NCBI GenBank assembly: GCA_022414725.1
Contig: CM039462.1
Span: 78,815,421-78,879,420 of the forward strand
Direction: 5' to 3'
Length of the DNA: 64,000 nt
Source: Microglena sp. YARC
Lineage: Eukaryota > Chlorophyta > Chlorophyceae > Chlamydomonadales > Chlamydomonadaceae
The notes beneath the pieces were generated by a model. That model worked only from the letters and a program-made list of their open reading frames with translations. It did not search any database and was not told the origin of the DNA. This document shows, in pieces, positions 54,225 through 63,119 of this stretch (position 1 is its first letter; each line of letters starts with the position of its first letter). A program made the translations under genes and the position numbers.

Positions 54225-54857
54225 TTAAACAAACCAGGCTTTGATTTTTTGTGTTGGATAAAAAGGCATCGCATGTGTCATCAGGTACACCTGAGCGGCA
54301 ATTCGAGACAACTTAACTGAATCCCACCTGAGCGTACGGCACCATGTCGCAAAGTGGTCACAGTTGCGGCCCAGCAAGTGATAGAGGCCAGAGCAATCTT
54401 GCAGATCCCTGTGCAGCCCCAACGCCAGTGCTGCCGAGAACTCCCGAAGCTCTGGTGTGTCGCTATCCCAACACATTACAGCAAGCTCAGGCCAGCCGGG
54501 GACAGCCATGAATTCGCCCAATGTACGCAGCCGGATCTTGGCCTCTTGTTTGCCCGCATCCTGTGAGCCCCAAAAATCAACCACGAGATTTTTACCCCCC
54601 TGCACTCCTGAAATGGGACCAACAAAGATTCCATGATGGAATCTCTCCTTGCTACCCGCTGTCCGAATGAGGATCTGATCGCCAGAAAGGAGCTCTGTGG
54701 CAACTTCAGCTATGTCAACGCGGCGGGCTGACTGCGGGAGCAAGTTGTGAATGCCCATGACATTCATCGCGCCCTCCATGAGGGCGAAAACGTCACTATC
54801 AGCACCTTCTGACTTTACGCCCAGGATCTTGGCCACCAACAACATCAGGCTGTTCAT
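54225..54857 (-). CDS. LRAT/NlpC-P60-fold domain protein C
   Basis: 210 residues from ATG 54857. N-terminal hydrophobic start MNSLMLLVAKILGVK, then LSGDQILIRTAGSKERFHHG (His 74-75), VVDFWGSQ, RTLGEFMAVPGWP and LLGRNCDHFATWCRTLRWD (Cys about 166). The HHG...NCDHFATWC arrangement is the classical LRAT/H-rev107 form, more canonical than the other three in the window. About 110 residues of N-terminal and spacer sequence differ from proteins A and B, so it belongs to a separate branch. Intact frame. Its start lies 53 bp from the M2/Fanzor element. Confidence 0.75.
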   Translation of the reverse strand: MNSLMLLVAKILGVKSEGADSDVFALMEGAMNVMGIHNLLPQSARRVDIAEVATELLSGDQILIRTAGSKERFHHGIFVGPISGVQGGKNLVVDFWGSQDAGKQEAKIRLRTLGEFMAVPGWPELAVMCWDSDTPELREFSAALALGLHRDLQDCSGLYHLLGRNCDHFATWCRTLRWDSVKLSRIAAQVYLMTHAMPFYPTQKIKAWFV

Positions 54858-54910
54858 CTCGACAGGCGTTGTTCACTTATTATCCTGGAAAGTAAATAAT
54901 TGAAACCATA

Positions 54911-55904
54911 CAGTTGTTCTCAAATAATTTTGGGACACTCTGTATAATTTGAATGATATCCCCTTAAACCAGATACAGGTCCGTGGTTCACTACAAGATC
55001 ACTACACAGATGGGTCAATGCTGATCAGGCTGGTAAAAGTAAGCGTTTAAAACGAAAAAGGAAAGAATTGTCCATGCTTTTACGTTCCACGATATCCAAT
55101 AATATTGCAGAGAACCCCTTCATAACATGCAAGGATTTGGTAGGTATAATTTGCAAGAGTTGTAATGTGAGATTATCGATCAGTACGGCATCGAGACACA
55201 TAAAACAATGTGGATTTTCTAGGAAGAAGGCGTTTCCCCCAGTTGACTTCGTAGCTCCGAGAGAGAAGAGCGCGAAGGTACTCGTCGGTTTTGGTGATTG
55301 GAAAGGTCTGGGGGCGACGCCAATCTCTAGGCGGACTTGTGGCCCTCTCCAAGCTATTCGTTTCGAGCTTCGTAGCCGAGGAAACGTCATCATGGAGGAC
55401 GTCGATGAGTTCAGAACATCTCAACGATGCAGCTGCTGTGAGAACCGCCTTAGCAACATGGTGGCACTCACTCATCGTAAGAAGCAAGACGGTACTGGTT
55501 GGGAATGTACAGAAGGACGCAAGCGGATTCACAAGATTCTCCACTACAAAAGCAGTCAAAGCGGAGCGCCACGCCAACAGAGCGGTGGTAGGCTCCACTG
55601 CGGGAAGACTTGGGACCGCGATGTGAACGCTTCCAGGAACATCCTGATGCTTACACTCCACCAAGTCTTTGGGAGAGAGCGACCTCTCGCGTTTCGCCGA
55701 GACGCGCCGAGAAGTTCCTCGAAAACCCCACCACCCCCTGATACTGATATGGGGACACAGACGGTTGAACGGTTTACCAAAGAGACTACTCGGAATATCT
55801 TCGAGAACCTCTTCAACCTTCTGCACCCCCCAACGTTGCCCAAACGCAACGATCTGCAGTCTGGATGATTATAAGGTGTGTCCCACTTTATTTGAGAACT
55901 ACTG
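54911..55904 (+). mobile_element. M2 transposon, full-length 994-bp copy
   Basis: Ends CAGTTGTTCTCAAATAATTT and ...ACTTTATTTGAGAACTACTG, flanked by TA (54909-10, 55905-06). The terminal repeats differ after about 18 bp (ATTTTGGGACACTC versus AAGTGGGACACACC), as between the two ends of other copies. It contains one coding region joining a transposase-type HTH to a Fanzor1 C-terminal half. Confidence 0.9.
55068..55868 (+). pseudogene. Fusion: IS630/Tc1-type HTH + Fanzor1 C-terminal half
   Basis: A 266-codon frame. Residues about 1-55 (STISNNIAENPFITCKDLVG, RLSISTASRHIKQCGFSRKK) look like the paired/HTH DNA-binding region of an IS630/Tc1 transposase. From about residue 60 it becomes the C-terminal half of a Fanzor1 nuclease: VLVGFGDWKGLGATPISRR, CGPLQAIRFELRSRGNVIME, DVDEFRTSQRCSCC with the alternative RuvC-II Glu next to the zinc ribbon, and KTWDRDVNASRNILMLTLHQ with the RuvC-III Asp. 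RuvC-I, the N-terminal nuclease lobe and the transposase catalytic domain are all absent. An internal deletion of an element that carried both genes is the simplest explanation. No activity expected from the nuclease half. Confidence 0.75.
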
Positions 55905-55909
55905 TATCA

Positions 55910-56538
55910 ACACAAGCTACTCTGAACAAAATGAGCCCTTGTATTCCATCCTACTGGGGGAGTAGTTCCATGGTTCCGTCACACCTCCCTATATCCGCCC
56001 CCCCCCCCATCTCAGAACCCTAAATGGATGTCGAGCAGACGCCTGCTTTAGAAGACACATCGGAAAACGCCCAAGTGTTCCAGTGATAAGCTCAAGTGTT
56101 ACAGTGATAAGCTCAAGTGTTACAGTGATAAGCCCAAGTGTTCCAGTGATAAGCTCAAGTGTTACAATGATAAGCTCAAGTGTTACAGTGATAAGCTCAA
56201 GTGTTACAGTGCACTCCGATGACTTTCAGTGAGAAAGAAGCCCAAGTGTTCCAGTGAGAAAGAAGCTCAAGCGTTACAGTGAGAAAGAAGCTCAAGCGTT
56301 ACAGTGAAAGCAAACGAGGCAACTGTTGCAAGGTATTGAAACACCCCAGACAGCCCACCGAAGTAGAACCATTCTGCTGGAAGCAACAGGATAGCAATAA
56401 GCTTCAACACCGTGGGTGCCGTATCATCCGATATCTGCATTTCCTCTTTTACACTCTCTATTACAACACGGGAAAACATCCAACGTCAAGAATTTGTGTC
56501 GTCTAGATCATAAGCAGAAAACTGTTGTAAACATCCAT
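55910..56538. repeat. Intergenic with GATAAGCTCAAGTGTTACA tandem repeats
   Basis: About ten copies of an 18-24-bp unit, (CAGTGATAAGCTCAAGTGTTA), at 56080-56310 with GAGAAAGAAGC variants. The same unit recurs at 56880-56985 and at 41765. No gene seen in the remainder. Confidence 0.8.
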
Positions 56539-56796
56539 ATGATGACAACGCCAGAAATAATGCAAATGTGTGTTGATGCGTGGACAGAAAGCTTACGGGA
56601 CAGTATATTGGCCTTACATAATATCAAAAGTTCAATTGATGCTACGTATTTCACACAGTACCAGCGAGATATAATCACACAATCAGTCATCGATCTCCAA
56701 AAAACAGTGAACAGCCCCGTTTTTCATACGAGACGCTTTACACATCAATCCACTTGTCAACAGTCGCAGGTGGAAGGCACGTCCGAATCAAGGTGA
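56539..56796 (+). CDS. Small helical protein, unknown
   Basis: 85 residues from ATG 56539: MTTPEIMQMCVDAWTESLRD, ILALHNIKSSIDATYFTQYQ, RDIITQSVIDLQKTVNS, predicted helical, with a Thr/Ser-rich end. The last ten codons enter the dispersed repeat starting near 56790, so the natural C terminus may be lost. No family recognised. Confidence 0.35.
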   Translation: MMTTPEIMQMCVDAWTESLRDSILALHNIKSSIDATYFTQYQRDIITQSVIDLQKTVNSPVFHTRRFTHQSTCQQSQVEGTSESR

Positions 56797-56879
56797 GCTC
56801 GACAAAGTCGATGCTACGCTGCACGAAATCTGACAGTGTCCATGGGGCCCGCGGTTTCCCCTTCACAATCCCGACAAAG

Positions 56880-56985
56880 TGTTCCAGTGATAAGCTCAAG
56901 CGTTGCAGTGATAAGCTCAAGCGTTGCAGTGATAAGCTCAAGCGTTGCAGTGATAAGCTCAAGCGTTACAGTGATAATAAGCTCT
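56880..56985. repeat. GATAAGCTCAAGCGTTGCAGT tandem repeat
   Basis: Five near-identical 21-bp units inside the dispersed repeat shared with 41715-41910. Confidence 0.9.
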
Positions 56986-57097
56986 CCTTAATTTAATGCC
57001 CAAGTGTTACAAACAAGTGAGTCTTTTACAAACAACATACACATTGTGTAAGACTTGACAGTTAGTTACACAGTAGTGTGTAGTGTGTGTCTAATGC

Positions 57098-57170
57098 TTG
57101 ATGTGAACTGTGGGCTCCCCTCCGGTCGCTCCGCTGGGGGGAAGAGGTGAAAGGGGCCTCCGCCACTCGT
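57098..57170 (+). repeat. Dispersed GC-rich motif shared with 61045-61170
   Basis: GATGTGAACTGTGGGCTCCC CTCCGGTCG...GGTGAAAGGGG occurs in both places. It stands out from the AT-rich surroundings. Confidence 0.7.
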
Positions 57171-57396
57171 TTAATGTGGTACGGTGGTTCTCATCCAAGT
57201 GACATCTCACTTGACAAGCAGTTTTGATGTTGGTTTGGTTGGTTGATGATGAGAACAACCGTGATGTCTTTTTTACGCCCCCCTTGTTCTTCATCTGCCT
57301 GTGGAACCACTTTACTGTCCCCGCTTTCCTCGAGATACATGTGGAACAAGGCAACCAGAAATCTTCCTCAAAAAACAAAACTTAAATGATAACACG

Positions 57397-57801
57397 ATGG
57401 CCAACAACATTTCAAGACAAATTGCTTTCTGGATCGGGTGCATAGGAATCAGGACAGCTTTCTTGATTCTTGCCTTTCTCGCGACACCTAGGTATCTAAG
57501 GGCTATTGGCGTCTTTGCCCTTGTGCCAGCAATAGGGTTCTTTGTCCTATACTTTGGAGGCCTTCGTAAAACGGGGATAGAGGTGGCGCCAGATGGCGGG
57601 AAGATCTGGTGGTCGAAACTTCGCCCTGTTCATGGCACATTATACCTATTGTTTGCAATCCTTGCGCTCTCCCGCTGGCAAAGACATGCATGGGTCGCCT
57701 TGGCTGTCGATGTATTCATCGGTGTCCTCGCTAAACTGTGTTTCCCTATGTTTTTGCCAGGGGTCTCGACTCGACTCGACTCGACACATGTGCCGCCGTG
57801 A
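57397..57801 (+). CDS. Multi-pass membrane protein of giant-virus type
   Basis: 134 residues from ATG 57397 (MANNISRQIAFWIGCIGIRT). Hydrophobic segments are at about 8-27, 37-57, 78-95 and 100-120. The diagnostic-looking block is ISRQIAFWIGCIGIRTAFLI, then GVFALVPAIGFFVLYFGGLR, KTG and GGKIWWSKLRPVHGTLYLLF. From memory, small four-helix proteins with FWIGCI.(S/T)R...PAIGF..(Y).RKTG...IWW occur in many algal and mimivirid giant viruses; a search should confirm. The last residues (VSTRLDSTHVPP) come from a TCGAC repeat, so the end may be modified. Intact frame. Confidence 0.55.
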   Translation: MANNISRQIAFWIGCIGIRTAFLILAFLATPRYLRAIGVFALVPAIGFFVLYFGGLRKTGIEVAPDGGKIWWSKLRPVHGTLYLLFAILALSRWQRHAWVALAVDVFIGVLAKLCFPMFLPGVSTRLDSTHVPP

Positions 57802-57905
57802 TGCGAGTGGTCTCGACGTGATGCGAGTGTGACTCGACAGTATCCGCCGTCCGTTCGTGGCCTAAGCCCCCCCCTCACCCAAATCCTGTGTAGTGCTGGC
57901 GGTAC
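57765..57905 (+). repeat. TCGAC repeat and shared tail, copy 1
   Basis: (CTCGA)n followed by CACATGTGCCGCC and CCTAAGCCCC...AAATCCTGTGTAGTGCTGGC. The same series is at 60731-60863. It ends one gene (57801) and lies close to the start of another (60598), so it may be a mobile or regulatory module. Confidence 0.7.
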
Positions 57906-58165
57906 AATCGATTGCCGGACATGATAAAATGCCCGAAACTGCATAATTTCCTTTTGTTTTGTTCTCTCTTTCTTCGCACACGACCGACCGACATCTTCCT
58001 CCTTTTATCATTAGACGCCATGTGCATTCAAAGCAAGCACTCCTGCAGCAGCCAGCGAAAAAATAAATTCAGACCAAATAATATCATCCCCGGGCTTCGG
58101 GCTACGCAATGGTATTTGCAGATCCAATGGCATAAAGAAAGTCGTGTAATACGTAGGTAGCACAA

Positions 58166-58492
58166 ATGTCTAAACTTCAATATGAACTATGTGCACAAAG
58201 TATACTGGGGAAACTAAGTTTAGTCGATTCATTGCTACATGCTGGTGCTGAGCCGTTCACCACTGTTGGAGGCTGTGGGGCATTGTGTCACGCAGCATTC
58301 CACGGGCACAAGAAGGTAGTGCTAAAGATTGTCTGTTATTGGTCAGCCTTTACAGACCTGGGAATCTACAGAGAAACAAATGTTGCAGAGATGATTGAGC
58401 TTGCATTATTCCTTGCTCAACGTAAAAAAGAATCCTTTATTGCAAACTATTTAAATCAGATTTACACGCTTGGATGTAAATCTCACACCTAG
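58166..58492 (+). CDS. Ankyrin-repeat-like protein 1
   Basis: 108 residues from ATG 58166. GKLSLVDSLLHAGAEPFTTV and ALCHAAFHGHKKVVLKIV match the two-helix ankyrin consensus (one and a half to two repeats), followed by a helical end with EMIELALFLAQRKKESFIAN. It is a paralogue of the protein at 58839, sharing the E-x2-L-x-L-A and N-Y-x(2-3)-I ends. Ankyrin proteins are abundant in giant viruses and eukaryotes alike, so origin is open. Partner unknown. Confidence 0.6.
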   Translation: MSKLQYELCAQSILGKLSLVDSLLHAGAEPFTTVGGCGALCHAAFHGHKKVVLKIVCYWSAFTDLGIYRETNVAEMIELALFLAQRKKESFIANYLNQIYTLGCKSHT

Positions 58493-58838
58493 ACATCCAG
58501 TGAGGGATACCCTTGAAACACACAATATGTTTTCAAGCAGTGCGCTCGTTACACGGGAGGACATGACAGGGAGGGTGGGACGAGACAGGACGGTACGGGA
58601 GAGGTGTCCATCAATCCAAAAGCAATGCACCATTTTCATGGCGCGCTTGAGTAGCAACGGTTGGCCAAGGGAGCTCAGTTTTGTAGCAAACATGGCATCC
58701 GTCCTAAATCCTAAACCCTGAGGGCAATGCAAACTATCAAATCGTTTCTCCAAAACCACAGGATGCCAACGGACGCCCCCAAGAAAGTATGCAGTGATAG
58801 AATGCAGTGTAAGGAAAAGTGGTTGTCATGATCGTACA

Positions 58839-59153
58839 ATGGATGGTCAAAAGAAACTCAATTTTGAACTCGTGCTTCAATGCGGACAAGGAGACATAAC
58901 GGCAGTTCAACGGCTACTCAAGGCGGGTGCGAATCCGTGCTATCAGCAGGGCACTCCATTGATGTTTGCCATAGCAATTGGGCATTGTGCCATTGTAAGT
59001 TTCTTGATAAAACATGATGCTTATTATGCTAACCAAACATTCCTAGAGATGGCATTGCATTTGGCAAACCGTTTGGATAAGGTGAGACTTGGTAATTACA
59101 TCGAAAACATCATCAAGAACGGACAATCATGGGCAAAAGTGAAAGATGCATGA
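58839..59153 (+). CDS. Ankyrin-repeat-like protein 2
   Basis: 104 residues from ATG 58839 (MDGQKKLNFELVLQCGQGDI). AVQRLLKAGANPCYQQGTPL and MFAIAIGHCAIVSFLIKHDA are good ankyrin repeats. The C-terminal helix LEMALHLANRLDKVRLGNYI parallels protein 1. It is preceded by 345 bp without a recognised gene. Tandem duplication with divergence explains the pair. No further domains. Confidence 0.65.
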   Translation: MDGQKKLNFELVLQCGQGDITAVQRLLKAGANPCYQQGTPLMFAIAIGHCAIVSFLIKHDAYYANQTFLEMALHLANRLDKVRLGNYIENIIKNGQSWAKVKDA

Positions 59154-59306
59154 TCGAAGACGCACCCTTCAGAAATGCTTGCCAACTTGCCTGCATGCAC
59201 ATTGGTTTTTGTTGGACCAAATCTTCTCAACCACGACAATGTCCTCAGGGTGAACACATCATAATCCCAAGTCCTCCCACAGTCATCTTGACTGTGTTTA
59301 TCTTAT

Positions 59307-59472
59307 AATGGGCGTTCCTGCCTCCCGGCCGATTTTTTTAAATTTCTAATCAGGATTTAGAGCCTCTTGAACGACTCGCTAGCTTGAGACATAAGCACCA
59401 AGGAATCACAATTCCGCTCCATACCATGTTTCGCAACCAGTCAAAATCGGCCGGGAGGCAGGAACGCCCATT
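59307..59472. mobile_element. 166-bp MITE, copy 3, with TTAT target duplication
   Basis: Same ends and length as the other copies. Target duplication TTAT is at 59303-06 and 59473-76. It differs from copy 2 by very few bases, so amplification was recent. Confidence 0.95.
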
Positions 59473-59647
59473 TTATACACTTCGCTCGACACTGCGTTCT
59501 TTAAAGAACCTGTCAGCTTGTAATCAATCACGCGGCCTACCTTAACTTCCAGTTTGCAATATTTCTTGGGCCTCGCAAGAATTCCGGGACGGGTGGGGTA
59601 CATTGTAAATCAATTGTGGATGTTAATGGCTGCATTCAGGTCACGGT

Positions 59648-60598
59648 TTACAAACAACTTGCTGTTCTCCATTTTGGAATGCACTCCTCGGAGATACGGA
59701 ATTCGTAAATGGTAAACTTAGCAGAGCTGTACGCGATGACAATTTTTTCCTCCCAGTGAGACTGTACCTTCTGCAACACATCCTGTCCCAGGGGGGACTC
59801 GTTGGCCTCAGCAGCTGTGGCGAGATAGGTGTCAGCAAAGGCCTGCCACTGAGGCGACCACGGCCGAGGGTAGTATGGGTCATTGCTGACCATGCTGCTG
59901 ACAATCACTATCGCAGACCCCCCATGCGGTCGCATTTGGTTGAAATCGATGCATTCGTAGAACGGCACCTTACTCAGGGGATTTTCAGGATGACCACACA
60001 ACACGAACTCGATGTCGCGCCCATCTCGGCCAGCTTTGAAGTTGATCGAAGCCAGCATCTGTCCCATGCCAGCAGCTATCTTATCTGCAGGAAGTCCAAG
60101 GCGCTCAATTCGGTCGGCAGACAAGGGGAAATTCTCAGTGTTCACGAACCGGCTGCCTTGACGCGATGTCCCATTGCCCAGGTAGAGTCTTGCCAGAAGC
60201 TGAGGGGGGGGCTGGTCGCTGAAAGGCTTAGGAAGGAACAAATCCCGTATACGGGTAGCAAGCCAATGTGAAACAGGCCATATGCGTTGCATGACATACA
60301 AGGCATGCGGTGGCAACCCCATGTCTTCTGTCCGCTGAATACCTACCTCCTGCGCAAAACTGTAGTAGTCTGTGTAGCTGCCATGGGCACGCGGAAGTTG
60401 AAAGAACTCAGACGAGCCACCACAAACACTGTTCAAAGTCAAGAGGTCATCATGTTCCTTCATCAACATTGCCACTGCATCTTTGCAAGGGTCCTTAATT
60501 TGCTTCAACACCACCCCTCCGCGACCTTCACTGACAAACACGGTTGCGAAGCTGCCCATTCCTATGCGCTTAAAACTACTGATTGTTGCCAGATCCAT
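59648..60598 (-). CDS. DUF3669 protein (kinase-like fold)
   Basis: 316 residues from ATG 60598. The N-terminal block SFKRIGMGSFATVFVSEGRG and VVLKQIKDP resemble a degenerate kinase glycine loop and lysine. The middle has LLARLYLGNGTSRQGSRFV, NTENFPLSADRIERLGLPAD and KIAAGMGQMLASINFKAGRD. The C-terminal block is GRDIEFVLCGHPENPLSKVP, YECIDFNQM, then SNDPYYPRPWSPQWQAFADT. This succession (NFPL..D..E.LGL, DIEFVL, DFNQ, NDPYYPRP) is the DUF3669 pattern, best known from filamentous fungi. Function unknown. The frame is intact, so it may be expressed. Occurrence beside algal/viral genes suggests horizontal transfer, though broader distribution is possible. Confidence 0.75.
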   Translation of the reverse strand: MDLATISSFKRIGMGSFATVFVSEGRGGVVLKQIKDPCKDAVAMLMKEHDDLLTLNSVCGGSSEFFQLPRAHGSYTDYYSFAQEVGIQRTEDMGLPPHALYVMQRIWPVSHWLATRIRDLFLPKPFSDQPPPQLLARLYLGNGTSRQGSRFVNTENFPLSADRIERLGLPADKIAAGMGQMLASINFKAGRDGRDIEFVLCGHPENPLSKVPFYECIDFNQMRPHGGSAIVIVSSMVSNDPYYPRPWSPQWQAFADTYLATAAEANESPLGQDVLQKVQSHWEEKIVIAYSSAKFTIYEFRISEECIPKWRTASCL

Positions 60599-60730
60599 CG
60601 CCCTTGATATAATGAGCAGAGGAAGAAGAACTTCATACAAACGCTCCAATGCTTGTGTGTGAAATGATTCCGCCGTTTGCATGTGGAGTCAGATGGACAA
60701 TGAGAAGAAGGCGACAGACGCGAGAGGTCG

Positions 60731-61170
60731 CCATGTGACTCGACTCGACTCGACTCGACACAGATACCGCCGTCCTTGATGAGAGTGGTCGCCGTTCCTC
60801 TAAAAACGAGTCTAACGTAGTGGCCTAAGCCCCCTCACCAAAATCCTGTGTAGTGCTGGCGGCGGTATGCCAACCTAGATTCTGCATTACGGATGTCATC
60901 AATGACATGCGGGAGAAGATGTGGTTTGTACTGGATTGATTGAGTTGCCGGGTGATGATGAGGCGAAGAGACGTTGCTGATGCGATGCTGTCCATGTCCG
61001 AGATGGAGGCGGAGTCGCGTGTGTGTGTGTGTGTATCTGCTGGTTGATGTGAACTGTGGGCTCCCCTCCGGTCGCCCACCCGCTCGGTTCCTCGCGGACT
61101 CCTTTGTGGGGGCTCCCCTCCGGTCGCCCCCGGTCGCTCCGCTGGGGGGGGAGAGGTGAAAGGGGCTCCG
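60731..61170 (+). repeat. TCGAC repeat, shared tail and GC-rich motif, copy 2
   Basis: 60731-60863 repeats the module of 57765-57905. 61045-61170 repeats the GC-rich motif of 57098-57170 (CTCCCCTCCGGTCGC, GGTGAAAGGGG). The modules occur in the opposite order here. No gene seen in 60863-61400. Confidence 0.7.
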
Positions 61171-61400
61171 CCGCTTGTTGAATACAATTAAAAGTTGTGT
61201 ATTAGTCTGGGAGTGGGGGGTTTAGGGTTTGTGCACGTCGGCTCCGCGAACCGGGCGCAGGATCGGGCACAGCAGGCGCGACATGAGCCTCGCCTTCGGA
61301 GAGCCGACAGCACCAAGCTTGTTCTCCATCAGGAACTCCTCGTCGACGCGGTCGATGCCCCAGGTTGCTGTGACCCCTTTAGGCAAAATTTGCTACCCAC

Positions 61401-61763
61401 TCAAATGCTCTTCAGATCAGCACCATTCGCTGTGAACAGTGCATGCTGCTGCTGTTTGTGAATCTTGAGGATCGTGCTGCCCATGAACGCCACCACATAT
61501 GACTTATTAATCTTGATGATATACGACCTCTCCACGCGAACAGCCTCATTGGTGATTGTAAGCTCCTCACCAGTTGCCTCATGCACACTGACCTCATGTG
61601 TGTCCACACAAACGCCCTCCGCATTCTCAACCCATATGCGTGCCATGTCATGATCGAGGCTCTGGAGCTTGACAACGATGTTCGGATCCATGGACGTCCT
61701 CAGCTCGTACACATGGCGTTTCAAGTAGCTCATGGACATGGTGCCGGCGGCTGCAGGAATCAT
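61401..61763 (-). CDS. Unknown 120-residue protein
   Basis: From ATG 61763: MIPAAAGTMSMSYLKRHVYE, then RTSMDPNIVVKLQSLDHDMA, an acidic ENAEGVCVDTHEVSVHEATG, and a beta-rich KINKSYVVAFMGSTILKIHK. The frame ends ...LFTANGADLKSI near 61404. It resembles a small beta-barrel or PH-like fold by pattern only; no family recognised. Its start abuts an 8-bp tandem repeat (61769-61866). Confidence 0.45.
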   Translation of the reverse strand: MIPAAAGTMSMSYLKRHVYELRTSMDPNIVVKLQSLDHDMARIWVENAEGVCVDTHEVSVHEATGEELTITNEAVRVERSYIIKINKSYVVAFMGSTILKIHKQQQHALFTANGADLKSI

Positions 61764-61768
61764 GTTGG

Positions 61769-61866
61769 TAAATGTGTAAATGTGTAAGTGTGTAAGTGTG
61801 TAAGTGTGTAAGTGTGTAAGTGTGTAAGTGTGTAAGTGTGTAAGTGTGTAAGTGTGTAAGTGTGTA
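61769..61866. repeat. GTAAGTGT 8-bp tandem repeat
   Basis: About 12 units directly upstream of the reverse-strand gene start at 61763. It could influence its promoter. Confidence 0.9.
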
Positions 61867-62009
61867 AAATGTGTATCTGATTGTGTTTACACTACATTTC
61901 CAATGTCGCGTCTCGGTGTTGTGCATGGTCGCATGCGTTTTTTAATAAGCCATCAGCTTGACATTATCACCTGCAATGGACGCACTTATTACAAAAAATC
62001 GTTCATTCA

Positions 62010-62078
62010 AGGTGCACAGCATCCCTTATAAATGTATAGGTATACATCATTATAAATGTATAGGTATACATCCTTATA
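62010..62078. repeat. TATAAATGTATAGGTATACATC direct repeats
   Basis: Two full copies and part of a third of a roughly 30-bp unit lie immediately upstream of the ATG at 62080. TATAAAT-like motifs could act as promoter elements. Confidence 0.7.
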
Positions 62079-62079
62079 A

Positions 62080-62646
62080 ATGCAGGTTGTACCGTCCGGT
62101 GGCATAGCAGTGCAGATGGACATTGAACGATTTTTGTCCCGAGCCCTCCAAGTGATTGGCCTTGGAAAGAACGAATTGGCTGCTAGTTATTTTGCCACTT
62201 GTGACGAATGCGACTGCGATACGCTGGCACAAAAGGCCGAGCCGGGGGATCACAATGCGGTATGGGATGAGACGGTGGGGTACTGGCATCACGGCATATT
62301 TGTCGGGATCGATGGCGGATCGAACTATGTCATTGACATGACGCCAGATAGTGGCATCGCCCGTCGCCTGCTCTGGCAATTTCTCAAGTCGGCGGACGGG
62401 GTAGCCATCATCCGCTACGACAGAGCACTGAGCAGGGAAAACACGTTAAGTTTGGCCAGCGTGATCATTGAGTATACCAACACCATGGACCCGCCTCCAG
62501 CGTACGACATAGCCAAGCGGAACTGCGACATCTTTGCGGCATCATGCAGGTTTGGCAGGTACGTAAAATTTCGTCTAGCACCCAAGGGGAATATCAGGGG
62601 GGGGGCTCCCTCCCGATCCTCAAAACTACGCGTGTCCTTCGGCTAG
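62080..62646 (+). CDS. LRAT/NlpC-P60-fold domain protein D
   Basis: 188 residues from ATG 62080, or 176 from the internal ATG 62116 (MDIERFLSRALQVIGLG). AEPGDHNAVWDETVGYWHHG (His 70-71), IFVGIDGGSNYVIDM and YDIAKRNCDIFAASCRFGRY (Cys about 149) give the complete signature. A Cys-rich stretch CDECDCDTLA (residues 41-50) precedes the domain and is not present in the other three. FLKSADGVAIIRYD matches the spacer of protein C (TLGEFM...) rather than A/B. Intact frame. Confidence 0.7.
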   Translation: MQVVPSGGIAVQMDIERFLSRALQVIGLGKNELAASYFATCDECDCDTLAQKAEPGDHNAVWDETVGYWHHGIFVGIDGGSNYVIDMTPDSGIARRLLWQFLKSADGVAIIRYDRALSRENTLSLASVIIEYTNTMDPPPAYDIAKRNCDIFAASCRFGRYVKFRLAPKGNIRGGAPSRSSKLRVSFG

Positions 62647-62670
62647 CAAATTTCACACATTACTATTCTA

Positions 62671-63086
62671 CAGTCGGCGGAACAGTAAAATGAAACATCC
62701 CAATAAACGGTATAAGGCGGTGACAATCATGTGGATGGTCCTACAAAATTGCCCGTCCAGAAAAGAAACCTCCTTTCATGACGCATTGCACATCAACAAA
62801 GACCCCGTGTTCTTTTGGGCCACGGTACCGGGGAAGAGGCGATCGCTTAAGTGCGGCTGGTCCTTCAATGGACACTCTCGAAAGTACCGACAAAAGAACG
62901 ATACGGAGTCTGCAGGATGTAGAGCCGTTATCTAAAAAAGAACCACGATATTCTCGTTAACATCCTGCAATTTGTTGATTCAAAATCGTATTGGTGTTCC
63001 ACTGCCCCGTGGGTTGCTACACCATTAGGTTACACCGTAAGGTGTGCCGTACACGAAGCGGTTTCATTTTAGTATTCCGTTGACTG
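62671..63086. mobile_element. M1 transposon, full 416-bp copy
   Basis: CAGTCGGCGGAACAGTAAAA ... TTTAGTATTCCGTTGACTG flanked by TA (62669-70, 63087-88). It contains an uninterrupted 81-codon frame from 62690 (MKHPNKRYKAVTIMWMVLQN ... GWSFNGHSRKYRQK ...) of unknown nature, broken in the other copies. The two ends are not identical beyond about 10 bp. Confidence 0.9.
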
Positions 63087-63119
63087 TAATATGGCTCCAA
63101 ACACGGAACTCGATGGTGT

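Noticed and set aside
61769..61866. GTAAGTGT array as a telomeric repeat
   Set aside because: It is internal, short, and not a TTAGGG/TTTAGGG-type sequence.
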